The notes under the pieces: model-generated | What the model was told of the DNA's origin: nothing | Seen by the model: only the letters and a program-made list of their open reading frames with translations | Databases searched by the model: none | Origin: Bacteriovorax stolpii | GTDB lineage: Bacteria; Bdellovibrionota; UBA1018 | Direction: 5' to 3' | NCBI GenBank assembly: GCA_945860415.1 | Contig: CAMAQA010000028.1 | Location: 1 to 33,430, forward strand | DNA length: 33,430 nucleotides | Part shown: piece after piece, positions 23,413-32,060 of the stretch | How positions within the stretch are numbered: position 1 is the stretch's first letter | Layout of the letters: each line of letters opens with the position of its first letter | Translations under genes and position numbers: made by a program

Positions 23413-24617
23413 CAACGGCTCTTTCGTGCGAGTTCTACCACGCGTTTCAGCGCTGGAAGGAATCTTTCGAGCACGTCATCCGCTCGCGCCTCCGGCGAAA
23501 GCGAGATCCGCAAGGTGGCCAGCGCCAGCTCGTCCGAGTGTCCAAGCGCCTTGAGGACGTGAGAGGGTTTTCGAATGCCACTGGAGCAGGCAGACCCCGA
23601 GCTGACGGAAAAACCCTCAAGGTCCAAAAGATCGGTCAGCGGAAGTGAGTGCTTCGGCACGCCTTCAAAGCTGACGTTGAGCGTGTTTCCGACGCGGGGA
23701 ACATCCCTGCCCTGCACGCGGCTGCCGCTGATCTCGGCAAGGATTCGATCCTCGAGCTCGGCGCGAAGGGTGGTCACGTTCTCGTCGGTCCACGCTTGGG
23801 CGGCGGCGGCTTCGCCGAGTGACCAGGCTCCAATGAGGTTTTCGGTGCCCGCTCGAAGTCCGGATTGCTGGGTGCCAGCGTATGCAGGACAGGACTCCAA
23901 AAGCTTGCGGGCCCGCTGCGAGAACGCCAAAACGCCGGTTCCGGAAAATGCGCCGAGCTTGTGACCGGATGCGGCCATCCAATCGGCCTTGTCCAGTGAG
24001 AGCGTCACGTGCTTCACCTTGCCCCACGCCTGCGCTCCATCGACGAGTGAAAATCCTCCACGGGCGCGCACTTGATTGAGAAGCTCGTCCATTTGGTGCT
24101 GGATGACTCCCGTTTCGTTGTTGACCCAGAGGAAGGACACCACGAAGGCATCGCTTTTTTGGAGATGCCCGTCGCGACAGGCCTGCTCATGGGTTTCGGC
24201 AAATCGCGCGACATCGACACGGCCATGCGAATCGAGCACGAGCGGAATCGCTCCAAGCCCGGGATGATGCCGCACCTGGCTCAGCCATCCGAGCGAGCCC
24301 GAATGTTCGACCGGAGAGTAGAACCAGACTCTCGCCTGGCCGGCAGTGACGCTGGCGCGAAGCGCTGCCTGGAGACCTTCGGTGCCGCCCGATGTCCAGA
24401 TCCACTGCTGGTCGGAGAAATCCGAGAGGAGCTGATGGAGTGACGCACGCACGCGTTCGCGTGCCTCACGGAAGATCGCCTTGGCGTTCCTTCCGGGCTG
24501 GTGGGTGCTCGAGGGATTGTAAAGCTGTCCGAGAACCGTGTTCAGTCGATCGCGAACCTGCTGCAACGGCGGCAGGCCGGCGTTCGCATCAAGATAGATC
24601 GCGGGTCTTGCCGACAT
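23412..24617 (-). CDS. Cysteine desulfurase (NifS/IscS family)
   Basis: This PLP enzyme converts cysteine to alanine and hands on the sulfur as a persulfide. The 401-residue protein has the PLP lysine in SGHKLGAFSG (Lys220), the aspartate block LVDGAQAWG and the catalytic cysteine in SSGSACSSG (Cys344). The short, group-I type loop around the Cys is complete. It lies between an Rrf2-type regulator and mnmA, overlapping the former by 29 bases. This supports a role in tRNA thiolation, Fe-S assembly or both. No IscU-like scaffold gene is visible in the window. GGAG lies nine bases before the ATG. Confidence 0.93.
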   Translation of the reverse strand: MSARPAIYLDANAGLPPLQQVRDRLNTVLGQLYNPSSTHQPGRNAKAIFREARERVRASLHQLLSDFSDQQWIWTSGGTEGLQAALRASVTAGQARVWFYSPVEHSGSLGWLSQVRHHPGLGAIPLVLDSHGRVDVARFAETHEQACRDGHLQKSDAFVVSFLWVNNETGVIQHQMDELLNQVRARGGFSLVDGAQAWGKVKHVTLSLDKADWMAASGHKLGAFSGTGVLAFSQRARKLLESCPAYAGTQQSGLRAGTENLIGAWSLGEAAAAQAWTDENVTTLRAELEDRILAEISGSRVQGRDVPRVGNTLNVSFEGVPKHSLPLTDLLDLEGFSVSSGSACSSGIRKPSHVLKALGHSDELALATLRISLSPEARADDVLERFLPALKRVVELARKSR

Positions 24618-25107
24618 TCACGCCGACTCCTGCTCCTGGAGTCTGGAAATCGACGTCCAGCGTCTTGCCTGCGCCACGCGGAAGTTCCTGGGTGCCGCGG
24701 GCCTTGCGGATGAGATCGCCGACCGAAGTCGTCGTCAGGTACTCCTGCATGATCAGTCCAAGGTTTTCGAAGTAGGATTTCGTGAGCAGGAACTCGACGG
24801 TATCGCTCTTGATATCACCCGTGCCGACCAGGTCGCGGGCAGGATTGATGTTCTCGCCCACGCTCACGAGCACGTCACGAACGGAGATATCATCCATCGA
24901 GCGCGACAGCACGTAGCCTCCGCCGGGCCCGCGCACGCTCTTGACGACCGCGCCCTTGCGGAGGCGTCGAAACAGTTGCTCCAGGTAGTGCAGCGAGATC
25001 TTCTGACGATCAGAGATCTCCTGCAGGCGCACCGGCCGCCCATTGGAATTGAAGGTCAGATCCAGAATCGCTCGGACTGCGTAACGTCCTTTTGAGGTCA
25101 AACGCAT
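24589..25107 (-). CDS. Rrf2-family regulator, IscR-like but without cysteines
   Basis: The 172-residue protein starts with the Rrf2 signature MRLTSKGRYAVRAILDL and a winged helix (ISDRQKISLHYLEQLFRRLRKGAVVKSVRGPGGGYVL). The position next to a cysteine desulfurase is that of IscR. IscR uses three cysteines around residues 92-104 to hold a [2Fe-2S] cluster, but this protein has no cysteine anywhere. It must sense its signal in another way or bind constitutively. The C-terminal tail is Gly/Val-rich and overlaps the desulfurase start. GGAG lies nine bases before the ATG. Confidence 0.92.
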   Translation of the reverse strand: MRLTSKGRYAVRAILDLTFNSNGRPVRLQEISDRQKISLHYLEQLFRRLRKGAVVKSVRGPGGGYVLSRSMDDISVRDVLVSVGENINPARDLVGTGDIKSDTVEFLLTKSYFENLGLIMQEYLTTTSVGDLIRKARGTQELPRGAGKTLDVDFQTPGAGVGVNVGKTRDLS

Positions 25108-25161
25108 GGCGGTAATCTCCCTATGACTCCCGTGCGCCGGCTTCAGTGCTCGGCTCCATTG

Positions 25162-25190
25162 GGGATATCATTTCCTAGTAGGGCCGTCAA
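25162..25190 (-). promoter_or_regulatory. Promoter of the rrf2-nifS-mnmA-mtaB-rnc-era-der run
   Basis: On the minus strand TTGACG (25190-25185) is followed after 17 bases by TATCCC (25167-25162). The spacer contains a near-palindrome, CCTACTAGG, a possible site for the Rrf2 regulator itself. The transcript leader would be about 48 bases. The rest of 25108-25295 contains no gene that I can see. Confidence 0.45.
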
Positions 25191-25295
25191 CTACTGCAAA
25201 TGGTTGTTTTTCGGCCAACATGACGAAATTTCAAGTGGCTTAGTCTTGAGAAAGCGGAAACACTAGAAGCTGGCCCCTGAATTACTGGATTAATC

Positions 25296-25913
25296 ATGTC
25301 AGAAAACAGTCGAAAATTCGATTCTGAAGCTGCCCCTTTTGGAGCGACTGAAGATATGCCGACGGTCACCACGTTGCTGGATCGTCGCAAGTTGCGTGAG
25401 CAGCCGGATCCTGCGGTCGGGAGTCCGACCCCCGTCATTAAATCGACCCCGCGTGCCACGGAGCGCCGCAGGGCTCATCGTCTCGAACTCTGGACCTCGG
25501 AGGTCCTTGCCCGAGGCGGGGCTCCTGAAGTCGTGGCTGTTCGGACGCTCCTTGTGAGCGGGATCGATTGGGCGCTCGTACTCCTCAAGTCCGATGACGA
25601 GGACGTCTTCGAGGCTCGCGCCGTCGCGGGGGGTACCCGGGATCGCTGGAGCCTGTGGACCGGATTGCGTTGGAATGAATCGGCCTCACCTGAAGTCTGG
25701 AAGGCGTTTCTTGCTGCAGACATGCTCCTGCTCCAACGCGAGAATCCCCATCACTCCGCCTGGATGAACGCCCTGGGGTGTCAGCCTGGGGAGCGGGCCT
25801 GGGCATTCTGGGTCGGCCCACGCCAGAAGCCGCTCGCGATTCTGATCGCAGGCGGAAGCCAGCAGGCTCTATCGACCGAGATCCTCGAGCAGGTCACTTC
25901 GCTGATCCGGTAG
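25296..25913 (+). CDS. Unidentified soluble protein, possibly GAF-like
   Basis: I do not recognise this 205-residue protein. It has no signal peptide or membrane helix. The first 65 residues are polar and Pro/Arg-rich, probably unstructured. The rest (about 70-205) alternates strands and helices, for example VVAVRTLLVSGIDWALVLLKS, FEARAVAGG, AWAFWVGPRQKPLAILIAGG and a final helix. This pattern recalls small ligand-sensing GAF-like domains, but no diagnostic motif is present. It stands alone on the plus strand between two minus-strand blocks, with GGA seven bases before the ATG. It ends 12 bases from the convergent tsaE stop. Confidence 0.6.
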   Translation: MSENSRKFDSEAAPFGATEDMPTVTTLLDRRKLREQPDPAVGSPTPVIKSTPRATERRRAHRLELWTSEVLARGGAPEVVAVRTLLVSGIDWALVLLKSDDEDVFEARAVAGGTRDRWSLWTGLRWNESASPEVWKAFLAADMLLLQRENPHHSAWMNALGCQPGERAWAFWVGPRQKPLAILIAGGSQQALSTEILEQVTSLIR

Positions 25914-25925
25914 CAAGCCCGGAGA

Positions 25926-26432
25926 TCAGCCGACTCGCTCAATGCTGATGGAGCGCCGGAAAGGGGCTCCCTGCACCTCGCCGATCTGGACTTTCCAGCG
26001 GTCATGCCGGGGATCTTCCAGGAGCGCCGATTCCAGCAATGGCCAGTTCGAGGTCCACTCCGAGAGGATGATCGCGTCCGGAGTCTCCCAGAACATCGAG
26101 TGGATTCCTGCGGCTTCCAGCTCCTGTTCGTCCTCAATTCGATACAAATCCAGATGGACGGTTCGCGGCACTCCGGGCTCGCTGTAATCGTGGGCGATGG
26201 CAAAGGTGGGACTTCCTTCAGGAGGAAGCCGGAATCCGAGGCCCGAGAGCAGCGCGCGCGCGAAAGTGCTCTTGCCCGCGCCCATCGGCCCTTCGAGCAG
26301 CACCCAGGCACCTGGGCGAAGTTCTCGGGCCAGCTCGCGGGCAATGGCAATCAGCCGCTGCTCATCGCAACTGGGCTCGGCCTTCCACGGGGATCGTGGG
26401 CTCGGTCGGGTTTCTGAGGTCTTGGAATGCAT
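25926..26432 (-). CDS. tsaE: t6A biosynthesis ATPase TsaE
   Basis: TsaE is the small ATPase that resets the TsaB-TsaD complex during synthesis of t6A37 in ANN-decoding tRNAs. The 168-residue protein has the Walker A GPMGAGKSTFAR (about residue 50), SPTFAIAHDY, and the block HLDLYRIEDEQELEAAG, all diagnostic for TsaE. The start is ATG 26432, which overlaps the end of the nnr gene by 71 bases; no later start codon is available before the Walker A. The nnr-tsaE pair is found in many bacteria. It is the last gene of the ftsH-to-tsaE run. Confidence 0.92.
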   Translation of the reverse strand: MHSKTSETRPSPRSPWKAEPSCDEQRLIAIARELARELRPGAWVLLEGPMGAGKSTFARALLSGLGFRLPPEGSPTFAIAHDYSEPGVPRTVHLDLYRIEDEQELEAAGIHSMFWETPDAIILSEWTSNWPLLESALLEDPRHDRWKVQIGEVQGAPFRRSISIERVG

Positions 26433-27975
26433 GGGCAATGTTCTCGATGATATCCGGTGCGGTCATGCTGCGATGACCGAGTTTCCTTGCTGCGAAATCT
26501 CCGGCAAGGCTGTGCAGGTAGACCGCAAGCTGCGTCGCCTCGAAGGCCTTCATGCGCTGGCCGAGAAGCCCGCCGATCATTCCCGCGAGGACGTCTCCGC
26601 TTCCGGCAGTGGCCATTCCGTCGTTCGGGTAATGGTTCAGGTAAAGTACCTCGTCGGGCGAGGAGATCAGCGTCGCGGCGCCCTTGAGCAGGACGATCGA
26701 ATGCGTTCGTGCCACCGCTGCTCGGAGTGACGCCACTGGATCTTCGACGATGGACTCCTTCGCGACGTCCAGAAGCCGGGCCATTTCTCCGGGATGCGGG
26801 GTCATCACGGTCGGATGCTTGCGGGCAACCAGGTAGTCATGGAGCTTGTAGTCTGCGACGAGGTTCAGGGCATCGGCATCAAGGATGACAGGTCCCTGGA
26901 ATCCTCCGAGCACCTCCTGCAGAATCCATTTTCCAGCGGGATTCGTGCCCATTCCCGGGCCGATCACGACGCTCGTGTAGTTGGAAAGGAGCTTCCGGTA
27001 ATCCTCGATCTCATTCGGATCATTCGGAAGCGCGACGGACATGGTTTCGTCCGGAAGCTTCGCCATGAGCGCGTCGAGGCAATCCTCCCAGGTGGCCACC
27101 GTGACGAGACCCGTGCCCATGCGATGGCAGGCGCGCGCCGCCATGGTGATTGCGCCGATCCTGCCGCGACTTCCGCCGATCAGCAGCGTGTGGCCGAAGG
27201 AATTCTTGTGACCATAGCGGTCACGCCCCTGGATCAGCTCGGACATGCGGCCGGGCATCAGCAGGAACTTGTCGCCCTCCTTCCGGAACCGGGGAGGAAG
27301 CGAAATGTCGACGTTGACCAGCTTGCCACGCCTTCCTGCGCCGGGGGGCAGGAAGTGACCGAGCTTCGGAAAGCCGAACGATACGGTGAGCGTGGCCTGG
27401 ATGGCTGCGCCTCGAACGGCGCCGGTATCACCACTGACTCCGGTGGGGATGTCGAGGGCGATGATTTCCTCAACGTGGTCGTTGATCAGGCGGACGACGT
27501 CGTAAAAGATGCCTTCAATGTCGCCCTTGAGCCCGGTGCCGAGGATGCCATCGACGGCCGTGAAGGGGCCATTGGTGGTGCGAAAGAACTCCTCGAGCTC
27601 GCCGATCGACTCAATCGGCGTGAGCTTGGCCTTCATCTTCTTGAGGATCTCGAAATTTCGAAGCGTCGCTCCTCGGTATTGCGATCCGTTGTCCAGATGG
27701 AAGACCCGTACTCGGCGGTCGAGCGACATCAGGCGCCGGGCCACGACGAAGGCGTCGCCCGCATTGTTGCCCTTGCCGGCGAAGATCAGGATCTCCGTCT
27801 GGTCTCCGGCATGAGGAAAGCTTTCGAGGAGGATCTGTGCGGCGGCACGTCCCGCATTTTCCATCAGCAGGATGGAGTCGATGCCGTAGTCCTGCTCGGA
27901 GATCCGGTCGAGCTCGCGCATTTCCGCAGCGGTCGTGATCCTGATCGGGGTGTTCAGTTGGTTTGGGGTGGACAT
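26362..27975 (-). CDS. nnr: Bifunctional NAD(P)H-hydrate epimerase / ADP-dependent dehydratase
   Basis: This enzyme repairs damaged NAD(P)H. The N-terminal YjeF-type epimerase domain (about residues 10-230) interconverts the R and S hydrates, with MENAG and GKGNNAGDAFVV. The C-terminal domain (about 240-520) dehydrates the S form with ADP; it shows GHTLLIGGSRGRIGA, TPHPGEMARL and the nucleotide-site block NDGMATAGSGDVLAG. The 537-residue length fits the fused form. The start is ATG 27975 with AGGG just upstream. It lies 31 bases downstream of pdxJ. Confidence 0.94.
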   Translation of the reverse strand: MSTPNQLNTPIRITTAAEMRELDRISEQDYGIDSILLMENAGRAAAQILLESFPHAGDQTEILIFAGKGNNAGDAFVVARRLMSLDRRVRVFHLDNGSQYRGATLRNFEILKKMKAKLTPIESIGELEEFFRTTNGPFTAVDGILGTGLKGDIEGIFYDVVRLINDHVEEIIALDIPTGVSGDTGAVRGAAIQATLTVSFGFPKLGHFLPPGAGRRGKLVNVDISLPPRFRKEGDKFLLMPGRMSELIQGRDRYGHKNSFGHTLLIGGSRGRIGAITMAARACHRMGTGLVTVATWEDCLDALMAKLPDETMSVALPNDPNEIEDYRKLLSNYTSVVIGPGMGTNPAGKWILQEVLGGFQGPVILDADALNLVADYKLHDYLVARKHPTVMTPHPGEMARLLDVAKESIVEDPVASLRAAVARTHSIVLLKGAATLISSPDEVLYLNHYPNDGMATAGSGDVLAGMIGGLLGQRMKAFEATQLAVYLHSLAGDFAARKLGHRSMTAPDIIENIAHAFQDLRNPTEPTIPVEGRAQLR

Positions 27976-28006
27976 GGCCCTAGTGTGCAGCACCGGGGCG
28001 GCAAGC

Positions 28007-28795
28007 TCAAGGCGCGAGGATCGCAGATTTCATTTCACGAACGGCGCGCTCGAGGCCGACCAGTGCCGCGCGGCAGACTACGGCATGGCCGATATTGTAT
28101 TCGCGGATCAGCGGCATTCCGCCATCCGCGAGCGCGGCCACCGGACGCACGTTCTCGTAGTCAAAACCATGACCCGCATGGACCAGGATTCCCTGCCCTG
28201 CTCGTGCGGCATCTTCGATTCGGCGAAGCTGGTTTTCAACTCGCTTCCGGCCCTTGGGCGTGGAGGCGTCCTTGCGCTGCGTTTCAATGCAGTACTTGCC
28301 GGTGTGGAGTTCCACGGCGTCGGCTCCCCAGGCGCGGCTCAGCTTCACGGCCTTCGCCGTGGGTTCGATGAAGAGGCTGACGCGGATTCCGGATTTCTTG
28401 AGACCGTCGAGGATCTTTCGAATGCGCTTCTCGTTTTTTTCGAGCGCGAGGCCGCCTTCGGTCGTCACTTCCTGGCGTTTCTCCGGAACGAGGCATGCCC
28501 ATTCCGGCTTCGTCTTGCGTGCAATCTTGAGCATCTCGTCCGTTGCGGCCATCTCGAGATTGAGACGGGCAGGAATGGACTTTCCGAGCGCCGCACGAAT
28601 GTCGCGGACATCGGCATCATGGATGTGCCGGCGATCTTCACGCAGGTGGATCGTGATCTGCTCGGCCCCGCCCGCGACGGAAAGCCGTGCCGCCTCGACG
28701 AGGTCCGGGTAGGGCGTTCCGCGCAGCTGCCGGAGCGTCGCAATGTGGTCGATGTTGATGCCGAGTTGCGGAAGCGGATGCTCGTGGGAATTCAT
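28007..28795 (-). CDS. pdxJ: Pyridoxine 5'-phosphate synthase
   Basis: PdxJ condenses 1-deoxyxylulose 5-phosphate with 3-amino-2-oxopropyl phosphate to form pyridoxine 5'-phosphate, the last ring-forming step of DXP-dependent vitamin B6 synthesis. The 262-residue protein opens with the characteristic GINIDHIATLRQLRG. It contains QITIHLREDRRHIHD (active-site His and Arg), NLEMAATDEM, ELHTGKYC and AGHGFDYENV. ATG 28795 starts two bases after the glmM stop; the upstream in-frame extension overlaps glmM and lacks family similarity. Confidence 0.96.
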   Translation of the reverse strand: MNSHEHPLPQLGINIDHIATLRQLRGTPYPDLVEAARLSVAGGAEQITIHLREDRRHIHDADVRDIRAALGKSIPARLNLEMAATDEMLKIARKTKPEWACLVPEKRQEVTTEGGLALEKNEKRIRKILDGLKKSGIRVSLFIEPTAKAVKLSRAWGADAVELHTGKYCIETQRKDASTPKGRKRVENQLRRIEDAARAGQGILVHAGHGFDYENVRPVAALADGGMPLIREYNIGHAVVCRAALVGLERAVREMKSAILAP

Positions 28796-28797
28796 GG

Positions 28798-30213
28798 TCA
28801 GCCCAGTTGTTTGCGGACTTCTGCTGCGATGGATGCGGCGATGGCCTTGATCTGCGGCTCGCTCTCCCCCTCCACCAGGATCCGACAAAGGGGCTCCGTG
28901 CCGGAGAATCGGACGAAAACGCGACCGCGACCGGCCAAGTCCTTTTCGCCCGCTTCAATGGAAGCGCGAACCGTCGGAAGATTCTCCAGCTTTTCGCGTC
29001 TGACGATTCTCACGTCGTCGCGAGCTTGCGGAAAAAGTCGAATCGCCTTTTTCAATTCGGAGAGCTTCTTGCCGGTCCGTTTCATGGCTTCAAGAATCTT
29101 GAGCGCCGCGACGATGCCGTCACCCGTCGTCGACTGGTCGAGGAAAATGATGTGTCCTGACTGCTCTCCACCGAGGTTGAACCCATTCTTCCTCATCGTG
29201 TCGACCACATAGCGATCGCCCACCTGGGCTCGGACCATCGCGATGCCCTTTTCCTGGAGCGTGAGCTCCATTCCCAGGTTCGACATCGGTGTTGTCACCA
29301 CGGCATTGTGCGCGAGCGTCCCCTCCTCGGCCATGCGAAGCGCGAGGATGCCGATGATCTGGTCGCCGTCGACGATTTCGCCATTCTCGTCGCAGAGAAT
29401 GCAGCGGTCTCCATCGCCATCGAGCGCGATGCCGATATCAGCGCGGTATTGGATGGCCTGTGCGGCCAGGCCTTCCGGATGCAAGGCACCGCACTGGTCA
29501 TTGATGTTCAAACCATTGGGAGAAACTCCACTGCGAATGACCTCCGCGCCGAGCTCCTCGAAAACGAGCGGAGCGACCTTGTAGGCTGCCCCGTTTGCAC
29601 AGTCCAAGGCGATCCGAAGCCCCATGAGGTCGAGGTCCTTGGCGAAGAGCGCCTTGAGGAACACGAGATAGCGATTGTGGATGTCATCCAGGCGGAAGGC
29701 CTTGCCGACCAGGTCGCCCGTGGGTCGCATCGCATCGATTTCCTTGGTGAGCACGAGGCGTTCGATTTCTTTTTCGAGCTCATCCGGAAGCTTGTAGCCG
29801 TCGGCGCTGAAGATCTTGATGCCGTTATCAAAATACGGATTGTGGGATGCTGAAATCATGATGCCGGCATCCGCGCGCATGCTCTGCGTGACGAAGGCAA
29901 CCCCCGGAGTGGAGAGAGGTCCGATCAGGATCACGTCGGCACCCATCGAGCAGATTCCAGACGCCAGCGCCTGCTCGATCATGTAGCCAGAAAGCCGGGT
30001 ATCCTTTCCGACGACGATCTTGGCGCGACGAATCGGCTTGCTGCTTTCCAGCGGCTTGAGCCCGATCGGTAGCGAGCTCCTCTGGGTCGTTATCGGGTGA
30101 CTCCGAAGGACGTGGGCGACGGCGCGGCCCACGGCCATCGACACTTCACCGGTCATCGGATACTGGTTGGCCATTCCTCGAATGCCATCGGTACCAAACA
30201 GGCGTTCAGACAT
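28798..30213 (-). CDS. glmM: Phosphoglucosamine mutase
   Basis: GlmM interconverts glucosamine-6- and -1-phosphate on the way to UDP-GlcNAc for peptidoglycan and LPS. The 471-residue protein has FGTDGIRG at the N terminus, the phospho-Ser loop ISASHNPYFDNG (Ser123), the metal loop DGDGDR and the C-terminal phosphate loop RFSGTEPLCRIL. A segment around residues 40-62 is longer than in E. coli. It follows cdaA-cdaR, the arrangement known from Gram-positive c-di-AMP operons, where GlmM can bind and inhibit the cyclase. Confidence 0.97.
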   Translation of the reverse strand: MSERLFGTDGIRGMANQYPMTGEVSMAVGRAVAHVLRSHPITTQRSSLPIGLKPLESSKPIRRAKIVVGKDTRLSGYMIEQALASGICSMGADVILIGPLSTPGVAFVTQSMRADAGIMISASHNPYFDNGIKIFSADGYKLPDELEKEIERLVLTKEIDAMRPTGDLVGKAFRLDDIHNRYLVFLKALFAKDLDLMGLRIALDCANGAAYKVAPLVFEELGAEVIRSGVSPNGLNINDQCGALHPEGLAAQAIQYRADIGIALDGDGDRCILCDENGEIVDGDQIIGILALRMAEEGTLAHNAVVTTPMSNLGMELTLQEKGIAMVRAQVGDRYVVDTMRKNGFNLGGEQSGHIIFLDQSTTGDGIVAALKILEAMKRTGKKLSELKKAIRLFPQARDDVRIVRREKLENLPTVRASIEAGEKDLAGRGRVFVRFSGTEPLCRILVEGESEPQIKAIAASIAAEVRKQLG

Positions 30214-30240
30214 AGTCTTGCTCTCGCATGATTGAAGAAC

Positions 30241-31161
30241 TCAGTACAACGTCAAATTGACCTGCTCGGGAACCGTGCGAACGACGGTCACGGTTGTCGG
30301 CAGCACGACCGTGGGAGCAACCGAGTAGGTGCCCCGCTCGCGGCCTTCCGCATTGACGATCGCGTAGACCTTGCTGCGATTGAGCTTCTTGAGCTCCGCG
30401 GTGCTGGCGTGCACCAGGGCCGTGACGACCGGAGGATCCAGCCTGGCTCGATAATTCGAGAGCACGCGAACCTCGATGTTCTTGATCTTGAAATTCGCTC
30501 CATGCCCTTCGATATCGACTCGAACTTTGGGAAGGCTGCCTTCCAGCTGGACTCCAAGACGAGCGAGATCGAGCGGAAGCTCACGCTCCACGCTGGACGA
30601 AACATCGTTCAGGTTGACCGGAACGGATGGCACTTCGGTGATGCCGGCGATCTTGGATTCAGGCCCCTTGATGGTGATGAGCTCCGGAACCGCCTTGACG
30701 GATTTCAGCGAGAGCCCGGGTGCCAAGGCACCTTCGGTGATCACCTTGACCGGTACTTCCCTCTTCTTCAGTTCCTCGAGCTTGATCAGGATCGACGAGG
30801 GATTGACGGAGATGACACGAACACCGATCGGAAGGCGGATATGGTCCGAAAAGAAGCGATAGGTGACCAGCCCCGGCTTGTTGCCGATCAGGTTCACTCG
30901 GATCGGATCTTCGCGGCGATCGATCACCGACCGTAGGAAGGCCTTGGGGCCGGAGAGGCGAAAGGTCAGTCGCTCTGGCATTTCGTTTGCCACGACCAGC
31001 TCGGGAGGAGTGAGGATCTCGAGCGGAACCTCCTTGCTCACTTCCACGTTCCTTGACCCTAGCACGACGATCCATAGAATGACGGCAACCAGCAACGAAA
31101 CGAGCTTCGTGCCAAGATTTGTCATCAGGACTTCCTTGAGCTGTTCACGCAAAGATTCCAT
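30241..31161 (-). CDS. cdaR: CdaR-type YbbR-domain regulator of the c-di-AMP cyclase
   Basis: The 306-residue protein has one N-terminal membrane helix (LVSLLVAVILWIVVLG, about residues 20-35) and an extracytosolic part made of repeated YbbR domains. These are visible as repeated blocks such as VPLEILTPPELVV, VPVKVITEGALAPGL and VPVNLNDVSSSVE. In other bacteria CdaR modulates CdaA activity. The start overlaps the cdaA stop by one base (TGATG). A second in-frame ATG lies 12 codons later, at 31125. Assignment rests on domain type and gene order. Confidence 0.88.
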   Translation of the reverse strand: MESLREQLKEVLMTNLGTKLVSLLVAVILWIVVLGSRNVEVSKEVPLEILTPPELVVANEMPERLTFRLSGPKAFLRSVIDRREDPIRVNLIGNKPGLVTYRFFSDHIRLPIGVRVISVNPSSILIKLEELKKREVPVKVITEGALAPGLSLKSVKAVPELITIKGPESKIAGITEVPSVPVNLNDVSSSVERELPLDLARLGVQLEGSLPKVRVDIEGHGANFKIKNIEVRVLSNYRARLDPPVVTALVHASTAELKKLNRSKVYAIVNAEGRERGTYSVAPTVVLPTTVTVVRTVPEQVNLTLY

Positions 31162-32042
31162 CAGGGCGCCCGTTCACCTTCCTCGCCTCGAGCCGGCGTG
31201 CGCCTGGAGCGCCCGCGCGGAAGCCCGAAGACATTGGCCAGCCCTGCCAGTCGACGAGGCAGGGGACGATTCGAGCGCGAGATGTCGAGAAGAGCTGAAA
31301 GGCTGCGAGAGAGCTCGTCCTCGGACAGGTCGTTCATGAGCCGGCCGTTCTTGACCAGATGAGCCTCGCCTGCCTCCTCCGATACGAGGACCACGATGGC
31401 ATCGGTGTCCTCGGTGATGCCGAGAGCGGCGCGATGTCTCGTTCCCAGGCGCTTGTCGATGTTGGGATCCTTCGAGAGCGGCAGGAAGCAGCCGGCAGCC
31501 GAAATTTTGCCGTTCGTGATGATGACTGCCCCATCATGCAGCGGCGACGCCATGTTGAAGATCGAGTAGAGCAGCTCGGCATTGACACGGGCTTCGATTC
31601 GCGACCCTGTGTCGAGGAAGTTCTTCAGGCCGGTTTCTCGTTCGATGACGATCAGCGCACCTACGCGATCATGCGCGAGTTGCGAGGCGGCGCGTGCGAT
31701 CTCGTCGACCATGAAGCGCTCCTCCTCCTCCGAGGCGGCCGAAAAGAAGGGGTTCTTGCCCACGTGCGTGAGCGCCTTCCTCAGGTCGTCCTGGAAGAGC
31801 ACGATCACGATCAGGATCAGGTAATCGAAAAAGTACGACAGAACCCAATGAGTCGTGAACAGCTCGAAAGTCGACGAGACGAAGAATCCGATCCCCAGGA
31901 TTCCCAGACCCGTCAGCATCTGCATCGCGCGCGTGCCCTTGATCAGTAGCACCACGCGATAAACCAGAAATGCGACGATGGTGATATCGAGCAGGTCGCC
32001 CGGTCTGAAACTGGAAGTCAGCTGTCTGAGCAGTTCTCCCAC
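31161..32042 (-). CDS. cdaA: Diadenylate cyclase CdaA (DacA)
   Basis: This enzyme makes the second messenger c-di-AMP from two ATP. The 293-residue protein has three N-terminal membrane helices (about residues 18-85) and a DisA_N/DAC domain with the two active-site motifs DGA (170-172, in SPLHDGAVII) and RHR (202-204, in GTRHRAALG). The C terminus is Arg-rich. The start is GTG at 32042 with GGAG ten bases upstream, 18 bases after ftsH. No c-di-AMP phosphodiesterase is visible in the window. Confidence 0.95.
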   Translation of the reverse strand: MGELLRQLTSSFRPGDLLDITIVAFLVYRVVLLIKGTRAMQMLTGLGILGIGFFVSSTFELFTTHWVLSYFFDYLILIVIVLFQDDLRKALTHVGKNPFFSAASEEEERFMVDEIARAASQLAHDRVGALIVIERETGLKNFLDTGSRIEARVNAELLYSIFNMASPLHDGAVIITNGKISAAGCFLPLSKDPNIDKRLGTRHRAALGITEDTDAIVVLVSEEAGEAHLVKNGRLMNDLSEDELSRSLSALLDISRSNRPLPRRLAGLANVFGLPRGRSRRTPARGEEGERAP

Positions 32043-32060
32043 GTCTCGCGCGCTCCGTCC

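Noticed and set aside
26794..28371. A 525-codon plus-strand open frame opposite nnr and pdxJ
   Set aside because: It is antisense to two clearly recognised genes, has no family-like motifs, and is expected by chance in GC-rich coding DNA. The same applies to long antisense frames at 17856-19190 (opposite der) and 20261-21766 (opposite rnc and mtaB).
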